Shown piece by piece: positions 57,435 through 64,000 of a DNA stretch of 64,000 bases (position 1 is the stretch's first letter; each line of letters starts with the position of its first letter). The stretch spans positions 55,762 to 119,761 of the forward strand of contig JBDNYM010000002.1 of the NCBI GenBank assembly GCA_047722305.1. Direction: 5' to 3'. The DNA comes from JAKVJE01 sp047722305 (GTDB lineage Bacteria; Actinomycetota; Actinomycetes; Actinomycetales; Microbacteriaceae). Position numbers and translations under genes: made by a program. The notes below the pieces were generated by a model. It was not told the origin of the DNA. It made no database searches and saw only the letters and a list, made by a program, of their open reading frames with translations.

Positions 57435-59691
57435 CCGCGCGGTGCACGGCCGCCCCGGCAGCGCCCGCCGCGATCAGGGCGGCCGCGCCGCCGATGGGCG
57501 CCCACGCGGCCCCGGTGACCGGGAGGGCCATGGCAGCCGCGATCACCGTCTCGCCCGGCGCCCCGCAGGCGCCGCGGTCGAGGACGGTGCGCTCTTCGCC
57601 GGTCTCGGTGGTCCGCACCGCCGTCAGCGTCTCCACGAACCCGTAGGTGCCGGCGTCGGCGAGCCTCGTGGCGGACGACTCGTATCGGCCCGGCGCGCCC
57701 ACCGAGATCGGCTTCGGCTCGCTCCAGACGGGCGCCTCGCACTTCGGCGTCCCGTTCTCGTCGAACCGGTAGAGCTCGAAGCCCAGCTCGGTGCGGATCG
57801 TGCTCCCGGCGGGGATGGTGCCGAAGACCTCCGCGGTGTCGGCCACCTCGACTGGCACCGTGCCACCGGCTCCGGCCGTGGTCGTCGCCCGCGGCCGCTC
57901 CAGCACCACCGACTCGTCGGGCAGGAGGTGCCGGCCGGTCCACGCCCGCTGGTGCGCGCTGGGCTCGATGCGCTCGACCCAGTACAGGGTGGGCCAGGTG
58001 GGCTCGGCCAGGAATCGCTCCCAGGGGATCGGCACCGGCCGCGTCTCCTGCGTCCCGTCGCCCGTGAACGCGGTGGTCACGGACGCGAGCGCCTCGGCAT
58101 CCGCAGGCGCCTCCGCCACGCCCTCGGCCTGCGGCCGCTCCCGGGAAGCCATCAGCGTCGAGACCACCTCGATGGGCTCGTCCGGCCGGGTCCCGCGCAC
58201 GGTGATGCGGTCGGTGATCGCACCGTTCACGATGGTTCCGGTGCGGGTGGAGATCTGCGGCGTCCAGGGGACGACCGCCTCCTCGCCCTCGTCGTGGAAC
58301 GGCGCCGTCCAATCGGCCGTGATGAGATCGCGGACGCTCCGCTCGCCGCCGGGCTGCTCGGCGCGGGCCACGGACACGACCGGGTAGTAGAACCCGGCCT
58401 GGTCGGCCGGGCGCTCTGACTGCACGGTGTGTGTGCCGGGACCGGCGGCATCGAGCCAGGTGGTGTCGAAACGCTCCGCCGTCGCCGGCGCCTGCGCGCT
58501 CTGCGGCAGCGGATCGCGGCTGAACCACCAGTCGATCCGGTACCGCACGGAGACCGCTCCCGGCCGCTCGCCGGATGTGAACGAGAACCAGGTGTCGCCG
58601 GGCGCCGCGAACGCGTCGATCTCGTCGCGCAGCCGCTCCCCCACCGACGGCCCGGCCCCGTCGCCGACGACGTAGCTGTGCGCCCGAGACGCGGCCCGCG
58701 GCTGGAACGTCGCCGCCAGCGGCGCCTCCGGGCTCGCTGCCGTCACCGGCGCGCGCAGCCCGCCGAGCGCGAGCCGCTGGGCGTCGCCGTCCGGCTGCGC
58801 CACCCGCAGGTGATCCGCGGGCAGGTCGGCGGCGACCTGCACCGAGACCGGCCCATTCCCCGTGGCGCGGATGGCGAGTTCGTGGCGGCCGTTGGCGAGA
58901 TCGACGGCACCGGTGCCGGTCTGCTCCCAGACCGCCGGGCCGCTGATGGTCGCCCGCAGCCGGGCCGGCGGCACCGCGCCCGTCGCGGAGCGCACGGGTC
59001 CGATGGCAGCCGTGGCCGCGGTGCCGGACTCGCGGACTGCGATGCCCGGCGCGTCCAGTGTGTACGGCCCCCGGTAGCGACCCGCCTCTTCCCACATGCT
59101 GTCGGCGAGCGCCGTCTGCGGGGCCGTCGCCTCCTCAAAGCCGACCCCAGCCGCATATTCGACCCCGACATGCGTGTGCAGGATGCGGTAGACGGCCACC
59201 GCCCGACCGGCGTCCTCCGTGGCGCCCCAAGTGCCGAGCACGTACGCGACCCGGGCGACGGTCGCCGCATCCAGCACCGTGCCGGCGCCGGTGCGGTACT
59301 CGCCGCTGAGATCCGTCCACTCGCCCCAGTCGACCTGGGCGACCTGCAGTGGCGACGCCTGCCGCGGGTCGAAGGCGCACCACGCGATGCTGCCGTCGGA
59401 GAGCCGGTAGCTGCCGACCCACAGCTGCCCGGTCGCACCCCACGGAATGCCGCTCGCCGGGCCGACCCCGGTGGTGGCGCGGGCGGACGGCGCCGGCACC
59501 AGCATCCCGATGCCCACCAGCACCAGCAGGATGCCGACGACGAGCCGGCGCAGCGCCCTCGCACGGCCATGGCCGCTCGGCGGCCCCGGCGACACGGGCA
59601 CGGGCACGGGCGGCGCCGGCACCCCGGACGTGCCTGGCGATCCGGCCCCCGCTGCTGCCGGCGCGGGTAGGACTCGGTGGTGTGCGCGCAT
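57412..59691 (-). CDS. LPXTG-anchored surface protein with probable thioester (TQXA-like) domain
   Basis: 759 residues. Signal anchor at about 47-71, then a region with WCAFD (residue about 103) and PQTALADSMWEE near 175 that together resemble the Cys and Gln of thioester (TQXA) surface domains, which bind covalently to host proteins. Long beta-rich repeats follow (STRTGTIVNGAITDRITVRG, EVADTAEVFGTIPAGSTIRT). C-terminus: LPVTG at about 723-727, helix and RGGRGR tail, so it is sortase-anchored. AAGGGGGAA precedes the ATG. The thioester assignment is inference from two motifs only; the LPXTG anchoring is clear. Confidence 0.82.
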   Translation of the reverse strand: MRAHHRVLPAPAAAGAGSPGTSGVPAPPVPVPVSPGPPSGHGRARALRRLVVGILLVLVGIGMLVPAPSARATTGVGPASGIPWGATGQLWVGSYRLSDGSIAWCAFDPRQASPLQVAQVDWGEWTDLSGEYRTGAGTVLDAATVARVAYVLGTWGATEDAGRAVAVYRILHTHVGVEYAAGVGFEEATAPQTALADSMWEEAGRYRGPYTLDAPGIAVRESGTAATAAIGPVRSATGAVPPARLRATISGPAVWEQTGTGAVDLANGRHELAIRATGNGPVSVQVAADLPADHLRVAQPDGDAQRLALGGLRAPVTAASPEAPLAATFQPRAASRAHSYVVGDGAGPSVGERLRDEIDAFAAPGDTWFSFTSGERPGAVSVRYRIDWWFSRDPLPQSAQAPATAERFDTTWLDAAGPGTHTVQSERPADQAGFYYPVVSVARAEQPGGERSVRDLITADWTAPFHDEGEEAVVPWTPQISTRTGTIVNGAITDRITVRGTRPDEPIEVVSTLMASRERPQAEGVAEAPADAEALASVTTAFTGDGTQETRPVPIPWERFLAEPTWPTLYWVERIEPSAHQRAWTGRHLLPDESVVLERPRATTTAGAGGTVPVEVADTAEVFGTIPAGSTIRTELGFELYRFDENGTPKCEAPVWSEPKPISVGAPGRYESSATRLADAGTYGFVETLTAVRTTETGEERTVLDRGACGAPGETVIAAAMALPVTGAAWAPIGGAAALIAAGAAGAAVHRAVRGGRGR

Positions 59692-59840
59692 GGGTTCCCC
59701 CTTCGTGGTCTGGTCTTTCGTGGCGGCAGCCTCGCAGCATTCCTGGCCGCCCGGATTGGCGGCGAACGCCGCAGTGGAGAGATCACCGGCAACATGAACG
59801 GTGGAAAGCCGTCGGCCGCCGACCCCGCCCCGCCCTCGGG

Positions 59841-59846
59841 TAGGAT
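59841..59846 (+). promoter_or_regulatory. -10 box for the TetR gene
   Basis: TAGGAT about 90 nt before the TetR start leaves a leader of about 85 nt with AGGGGG as the ribosome site. Confidence 0.4.
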
Positions 59847-59937
59847 GCGAAAAGCACGGAGTCCGTCGGAACGCCGCCCGAGCCGCCCAGGGCGCGGTGG
59901 CCGCGGCCGTCCCGGATCCGCGCCCAGGGGGATTCAG

Positions 59938-60516
59938 ATGAAACGGGCCGAGACCGCGACGGGGACGACCGAACGGCGGGGCAACAACGCCCGCCGCCGA
60001 ATCGTGGAGGCGGCGGTCGCGCTGTTCGGCGAGCAGGGCGTCGAGTGCACATCGCTGCAGCAGATCGCCCAGCACGTCGGGATGACCAAGGCGGCGCTGT
60101 TCTACTACTTCAAATCGCGCGACACGCTGCTCACCACGATCGTCGCCGAGTTCGTGAACGATGTGCGCCCCGTCGTCCGGCGCAGCCAGGAAGTCCCGCC
60201 AGAACTGCGCCCGCGCGCGGCGCTGTTCTCGATGGTCCCCTTCTGCGTCGAGCACAGGCAGGTCATCTCGGCGCTGTTCCACAGCCGGTCGCTGCCCGAG
60301 ACCCCGGAGACCGCCGAGCTGCGCTCACTGACCGACACGTCGGCGCGGATACTGTCGCCCGATGACGGCCCGGCCGCCAGCACCGCCCCGGGGTGGATCC
60401 TCTTATACGGCATCGTGGGGCTGTGCTGCGACACCAATTCCGGCTTGACCTCGGCCGAGCTGCAGGAGTCCATCTGGGACGCCATCCGGGGGCTGCAACG
60501 CTTCGTCCAGGAATGA
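59938..60516 (+). CDS. TetR-family transcriptional regulator
   Basis: 192 residues. N-terminal helix-turn-helix: RRRIVEAAVALFGEQGVECT, then SLQQIAQHVGMTKAALFYYF and FKSRDTLL. The ligand domain (about 75-190) has no recognised match. AGGGGG lies 7 nt before ATG 59938; the longer upstream frame runs through the end of the opposite surface-protein gene. Next to the TauE-type exporter gene (80 bp downstream, same strand) and divergent from the LPVTG surface protein, either of which may be its target (inference). Confidence 0.9.
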   Translation: MKRAETATGTTERRGNNARRRIVEAAVALFGEQGVECTSLQQIAQHVGMTKAALFYYFKSRDTLLTTIVAEFVNDVRPVVRRSQEVPPELRPRAALFSMVPFCVEHRQVISALFHSRSLPETPETAELRSLTDTSARILSPDDGPAASTAPGWILLYGIVGLCCDTNSGLTSAELQESIWDAIRGLQRFVQE

Positions 60517-60598
60517 CCCCGGCCCCAGGACCGAGCGCTCGGCCGCGATCCCGGTCGGCCTCGCCCTGCGCCGCCCGCGGCGAGCGCACAATCGTGGC

Positions 60599-61435
60599 AT
60601 GACGCTTCTCCAGATGTTCCTGCTCGTCCCGGCCGGCATCCTCGCCGGCATCGTGAGCACCGTCGCCGGCCTGGCCTCGCTGGTCTCGTACCCGGCGCTG
60701 CTGCTGGTGGGGCTCCCGCCGGTGGTGGCGAACATGTCGAACACGGTGGCACTGGTCGCCAACGGCATCGGCGCGGTGATCAGCTCCCGTCGAGAGCTGC
60801 GCGGCCAGGGGCGCATCCTGTGGCGGATCACCCCCATCGCCACCGTCGGCGGCCTGGGCGGCGGGATCGTCCTGCTGGCGGCCCCGTCGGAGTCGTTCAC
60901 GCGCGTGGTGCCGTTCTTCATCGCCGCCGCGGCCCTGGTGGTGCTGTTCCCTGACCAGGTGCGGGCGCTGCCGGGGTGGCTGCGCGCGCTCGGCGGCCGT
61001 CGCCGGACGGCAGCCGCGCCACAGCCGGATGCGCCCCTGCCCGGGCCCGCGGACGGCCCCTCCGTCCTGGCTCGCGTCGGCTTCCTCGTCGGGGTGTTCC
61101 TCACCGGCGCCTACGGCGGCTACTTCGGGGCGGCGGCGGGCGTGCTGATGATGGCGCTGCTGACGGCCACCCTGACCACCCCGTTCGCCGTCACCAACGC
61201 CATCAAGAACACGGTGATGGAGGCCGCGAACGCCGTTGCCGCTCTGCTGTTCCTGCTCCGGGCCAGCCCGGACTGGCAGGCGATCGTGCCGCTGGCCATC
61301 GGCATGTTCGTCGGCGGCTACGTCGGCCCGGCCATCTTCCGGCGGCTGCGGGTGCCGCTGCTGCGCTGGCTGATCGGCGGGCTCGCCCTGCTGCTCGCCA
61401 CCGTGCTGTTCCTGGAGGCCTACTTCGGGCTGTAA
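60599..61435 (+). CDS. TauE/SafE-family sulfite/organic-anion exporter
   Basis: 278 residues with about eight helices. The TauE repeats are seen as GILAGIVSTVAGLASLVSYP and VGVFLTGAYGGYFGAAAGVL, each with the Gly-rich helix breaks of the family, and NAIKNTVMEAANAVAALLFL in the second half. Exports sulfite, sulfoacetate or other small anions. CACAAT ends 6 nt before the ATG, with no Shine-Dalgarno. Located 3 kb from the cysteine genes, so a sulfur link is possible but not shown. Confidence 0.9.
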   Translation: MTLLQMFLLVPAGILAGIVSTVAGLASLVSYPALLLVGLPPVVANMSNTVALVANGIGAVISSRRELRGQGRILWRITPIATVGGLGGGIVLLAAPSESFTRVVPFFIAAAALVVLFPDQVRALPGWLRALGGRRRTAAAPQPDAPLPGPADGPSVLARVGFLVGVFLTGAYGGYFGAAAGVLMMALLTATLTTPFAVTNAIKNTVMEAANAVAALLFLLRASPDWQAIVPLAIGMFVGGYVGPAIFRRLRVPLLRWLIGGLALLLATVLFLEAYFGL

Positions 61436-61485
61436 AAGGCCCACGGCCGGGCCGCCCGCCGCATCGACGGCGCGACCCGCCCCGC

Positions 61486-62427
61486 TCAGACCAGGTTGAC
61501 GGGCTTCCCGGCGGAGAACGCCGCGATGTTGCCGAACACCTGGTGGACGCGGGTGGCGAGCGCCTCGGCGGTCGCGAAGCCGACGTGGGGCGTGAGCACG
61601 GTGTGGGGCGCCGCGAGGATGGGCGCGTCGGTCGGCAGCGGCGGTTCGCTGTCGAACACGTCGAGCCCGGCGCCGGCGATGCGACCCTCGGTCAGAGCCT
61701 GAGCGAGAGCGGCCTCGTCGACGACGGGTCCGCGGGCCGTGTTGACGAGGATGGCGCCGGGCCGCATCGAGGCGATCCCCTCGGCGCTGACCAGGTGCCG
61801 GGTCTGCGGGGTGGAGGCGACATGCACGCTCACGATGTCGGCCCGGCGCAGCAGCTCGCCGAGGGGCACGAATTCCACCCCGTCGATCTGGCGCGGCGTG
61901 CGGTTGTAGCCGAGGACGGTCGCCCCGAAGGCCCGCCCCAGTTCGGCCACGCGCCGCCCGATAGCACCGGTGCCGACCACGCCGAGCACCTTGCCGGCGA
62001 TCTCCCGGCCGCCCAGCCCGGCTCCCGTGCCACCGGAGCGGACCGCCGCATCCGCTGCCGTCAGCTGGCGGTAGACGGCCAGGATGAGCCCGAAGGCGAG
62101 CTCCGCGACCGCCTCCTGGGAGTACCCGGGACAGTTGCTCACGGTGATGTCGTGCGCGCGGCAGTAGTCGAGGTCGACGTGGTCGACGCCCACGAAGGCC
62201 ACCGAGATGAACTTCACGCGTGGGCACTGCTCCAGCACCGCCGTGCGCAGCGGCAGGTTGGCGATGACCAGGATGTCGGCGTCGCGTGCCCGCTCCACCA
62301 GCTCGGCGTCGTCACTGGGCCGCGAATCGTAGGCGACGACATCGGTACCCTGCGGGACCGCGGCGGCGATCTCCTGCTGCAACAGCTCGGCGGGGACGTT
62401 CAAGGACTCAAGGATCGCAATCTTCAT
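61486..62427 (-). CDS. D-isomer-specific 2-hydroxyacid dehydrogenase
   Basis: 313 residues. NAD fold VLGVVGTGAIGRRVAELGRA at about 150-170; catalytic Arg in NTARGPVVDE, Glu in DVFDSEPPLP and His in TPHVGFATAEA. Substrate not determined; glyoxylate, phosphoglycerate or lactate-type acids are typical. GGAGG 9 nt before the ATG is a good ribosome site. Faces the TauE gene tail to tail. Downstream neighbour on the minus strand of the pyridoxal/HMP kinase, separated by about 100 bp. Confidence 0.93.
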   Translation of the reverse strand: MKIAILESLNVPAELLQQEIAAAVPQGTDVVAYDSRPSDDAELVERARDADILVIANLPLRTAVLEQCPRVKFISVAFVGVDHVDLDYCRAHDITVSNCPGYSQEAVAELAFGLILAVYRQLTAADAAVRSGGTGAGLGGREIAGKVLGVVGTGAIGRRVAELGRAFGATVLGYNRTPRQIDGVEFVPLGELLRRADIVSVHVASTPQTRHLVSAEGIASMRPGAILVNTARGPVVDEAALAQALTEGRIAGAGLDVFDSEPPLPTDAPILAAPHTVLTPHVGFATAEALATRVHQVFGNIAAFSAGKPVNLV

Positions 62428-62524
62428 TGATCTGCACCTCCATGTGCATGCGAAATGGCTTGACAGCCAACTCCAATGTACCGCGGCCCACCGGGTCCAC
62501 CCGTCCGTGACGGAATGCGAAGCC

Positions 62525-63364
62525 TCAGACGGTGAGGTTCGGCGTCGCGGCTCCCTGCCAGATGGTGTCGAACGGGGCCGCCGAGTGCAGACGCCCGTGG
62601 ATGCCCTGGGTGACGAAGTCTTTCGCCGTGCGGGCCGCCTGCCGCGGGGTGGCTCCCAGCGCGAGCGCCGCCGTGACGGCCGCCGCCAGCGTGCAGCCGG
62701 CCCCGGCCACGCTCACCTCGCCGACCTTCGGGACCCGCAGGAACTCGGGCTCTCCCCCGTCGTAGAACACGTCGACGGCGTCCTCGCCGCTCAGTCGCAC
62801 CCCGCCCTTGGCCAGCACGGCGGCACCGGACCGGTCGTAGATGGCCTGGGCCGCGTCGGCGAGCTTCGCCTCGGAGTCGATGCCCCCGATGCCCGACAGC
62901 TGCTCGGCCTCGAACAGGTTCGGGGTGACGAAGGTCGCCAGCGGCAGGATCTCCGCCTTGAGCGCCTGGTCGGTGTCGAGCGCCGCGCCCGGCTCCTGCC
63001 CCTTGCAGATGAGCACCGGGTCGAGCACGACCCGGGAGAAGGGCCGCTCGTGCAGGCTGCTGGCGACCTGGCGGATGGTGTCGGGCGTGCCGAGCATGCC
63101 GATCTTCACCGTGTCGAGCAGGTCGGGCCCATAGGCCGCGGTGATGGCCTCCAGCTGAGCGGCGATCGTCTCGGGAGCGATCGGCACGAACCGGTGCGAC
63201 CAGTCATGCTGCGGATCGAACGACACGATGCACGTCAGGGCGATCGAGCCGAAGACGCCGAAACGCTGGAACGTCTTCAGATCGGTCTGGGCGCCGGCGC
63301 CACCGGTCGCCTCCGATCCGGCGATCGTGAGGGCCAGGGACGGAACACTGGAGGATGCAGTCAT
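62525..63364 (-). CDS. Pyridoxal/pyridoxamine or hydroxymethylpyrimidine kinase (PdxK/ThiD type)
   Basis: 279 residues, ribokinase fold. LTIAGSEATGGAGAQTDLKT near the start, TVKIGMLGTPDTI, VLDPVLICKGQEP, TPNLFEAEQLSGI, and the anion hole/catalytic Asp region AGAGCTLAAAVTAALALG (the usual GTGC-T-A-x-A motif, here G-A-G-C). The N-terminal motif fits the Gram-positive PdxK group better than classical ThiD. Phosphorylates vitamin B6 alcohols or HMP in thiamine synthesis. TAGACT ends 6 nt before ATG 63364 (leaderless). The catalytic Asp normally seen before GAGC is Ala here (SVAGAGC), which is unusual. Confidence 0.85.
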   Translation of the reverse strand: MTASSSVPSLALTIAGSEATGGAGAQTDLKTFQRFGVFGSIALTCIVSFDPQHDWSHRFVPIAPETIAAQLEAITAAYGPDLLDTVKIGMLGTPDTIRQVASSLHERPFSRVVLDPVLICKGQEPGAALDTDQALKAEILPLATFVTPNLFEAEQLSGIGGIDSEAKLADAAQAIYDRSGAAVLAKGGVRLSGEDAVDVFYDGGEPEFLRVPKVGEVSVAGAGCTLAAAVTAALALGATPRQAARTAKDFVTQGIHGRLHSAAPFDTIWQGAATPNLTV

Positions 63365-63410
63365 GCGCCCAGTCTAGAGGGCGCCACCGGCATGATCGCG
63401 GCGCGTCGCC

Positions 63411-63923
63411 TCAGGGAGTCACAACCGTTCCGGCCGCCAGCGGCGCCAGCAGGTTGTCGGGATGCTGCCAGGCCGGCCCCGGGGAGACAGACACGGACAC
63501 GCCCGCGGGGAGGCCGCTCAGCTGGAAGCGTCCGGTGGCCGTGCTCCGGTCAGCCGGGACGACGACGAACAGCTGCACCCGGGCCCACGCCGGGTCTTCG
63601 GCGGCCTCGCGGCCCCGGGAGCCGATCTGGGTGCCGTCGCGCGGCGCTGCCCAGGTGACCCCGACGGCGGCCGGCACCGTCGCCCACACTGACACCTCTC
63701 GGGGCCGCCCGTCCGCCCGCGGCACCTTCACCGTCAGGGACAGCGTCCCGTCGCTGAGCGCGGCCGCATCAAGGCGGGCGGACGGACGGGCGGCGGCGGA
63801 TGCAGCGGATGCGGCGGAACCGGCAGCGGAACCGGTCGGAGCGGGCGACGCTCCCGAACCGCCCGTGCTCGGCCGAGGAGTCCCGGTGCCGGTCGTCGCC
63901 CCCGCCGCGGTCCCGCCCCCCAC
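63411..63923 (-). CDS. Fragment of a secreted or surface-exposed protein
   Basis: About 170 residues as read, but the N-terminal side enters the poly-C tract after about 63905 and is unreliable. An Ala/Ser/Gly/Thr-rich linker (STGGSGASPAPTGSAAGSAA) is followed by a small beta-rich domain (LSLTVKVPRADGRPREVSVW, ARVQLFVVVPADRSTATGRF) ending GTVVTP. Probably the C-terminal domain of a larger extracellular protein whose start is lost. The family is not recognised. Confidence 0.45.
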   Translation of the reverse strand: MGGGTAAGATTGTGTPRPSTGGSGASPAPTGSAAGSAASAASAAARPSARLDAAALSDGTLSLTVKVPRADGRPREVSVWATVPAAVGVTWAAPRDGTQIGSRGREAAEDPAWARVQLFVVVPADRSTATGRFQLSGLPAGVSVSVSPGPAWQHPDNLLAPLAAGTVVTP

Positions 63924-64000
63924 CCCCCCCCGAACCCGCCCCGCCCGGCCCCCCGCACGCCCCCCCCCCCGAGCGCGCCGGCCCCGCCCCCCCCCCCCCC
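63905..64000. other. Poly-C low-quality end of window
   Basis: Almost pure C runs, like the tracts near 4.0, 39.9 and 41.6 kb; probably an assembly artefact or degraded contig end. Confidence 0.7.

Noticed and set aside
1..64000. CRISPR array, phage genes, complete insertion sequence or integrase
   Set aside because: No regularly spaced repeats longer than 20 bp with unique spacers, and no transposase, integrase or Cas-like protein was seen in any frame.

Overview
This 64 kb window is chromosomal DNA of a very GC-rich Gram-positive bacterium, almost certainly an actinomycete (Actinomycetota), most likely near the Micrococcales or Actinomycetales. The signs are a prfB-ftsE-ftsX-smpB block, a DUF3039 protein, a DinB-fold enzyme of the mycothiol-dependent type, RF2 without a programmed frameshift, a tmRNA tag ending ADFALAA, LPXTG/sortase surface proteins, and a promoter style in which a TANNNT -10 box lies 6-9 nt before the start codon, so that many mRNAs look leaderless. 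Genus and species cannot be fixed from the sequence alone.

Layout. 1-4.4 kb: the start of a THI5/NMT1-like binding protein, a dihydroorotate-dehydrogenase-like flavoenzyme, a small membrane protein, an Old Yellow Enzyme with an apparent internal deletion, and a secreted membrane-anchored protein. 4.6-11 kb: Lhr helicase, a mycothiol-dependent-type enzyme and a nucleosidase. 11-19 kb: a sortase-assembled pilus operon (large adhesin, backbone pilin, class C sortase) with a divergent TPR/LuxR regulator. 19-28 kb: tmRNA, oxidoreductases, an acyl-CoA synthetase-like enzyme, smpB, ftsX, ftsE and prfB. 28-36 kb: two DedA proteins (one fused to PAP2) around tRNA-Leu, a two-component system, and two tandem GT-C glycosyltransferases sharing an identical 321-bp tract. 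36-44 kb: an UPF0014 permease, an ACT-like gene with pheA and tyrA, a phosphoesterase, rdgB and pncB. 44-55 kb: HtrA protease, aminotransferase, nitrilase, M20 peptidase, ahpC-ahpD with divergent oxyR, aminopeptidase C, gluQ and a cation efflux pump. 55-64 kb: a cysteine/transsulfuration pair behind a cysteine-rich leader peptide, a large LPVTG surface protein, TetR, a TauE-type exporter, a D-2-hydroxyacid dehydrogenase and a pyridoxal/HMP kinase.

The most interesting element is at 55113-55223. A TACCAT -10 box precedes a leaderless 8-codon ORF, MRCIRCCR-stop (three Cys codons), then a UACG-loop hairpin, then the Shine-Dalgarno of the cysteine synthase/CBS gene. This has the layout of a cysteine-responsive attenuator. 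Several short palindromic intergenic repeat families (1423-1543, 20695-20753, 27563-27728, 29088-29156, 41451-41527) and a 19-bp duplication of the tRNA-Leu 3' end are the other non-coding structures of note.

Data quality: poly-C/poly-G tracts at about 3961-4075, 39822-39955, 41575-41700 (with 10 Ns) and 63905-64000 look like sequencing or assembly artefacts. The proteins crossing them should not be trusted there.
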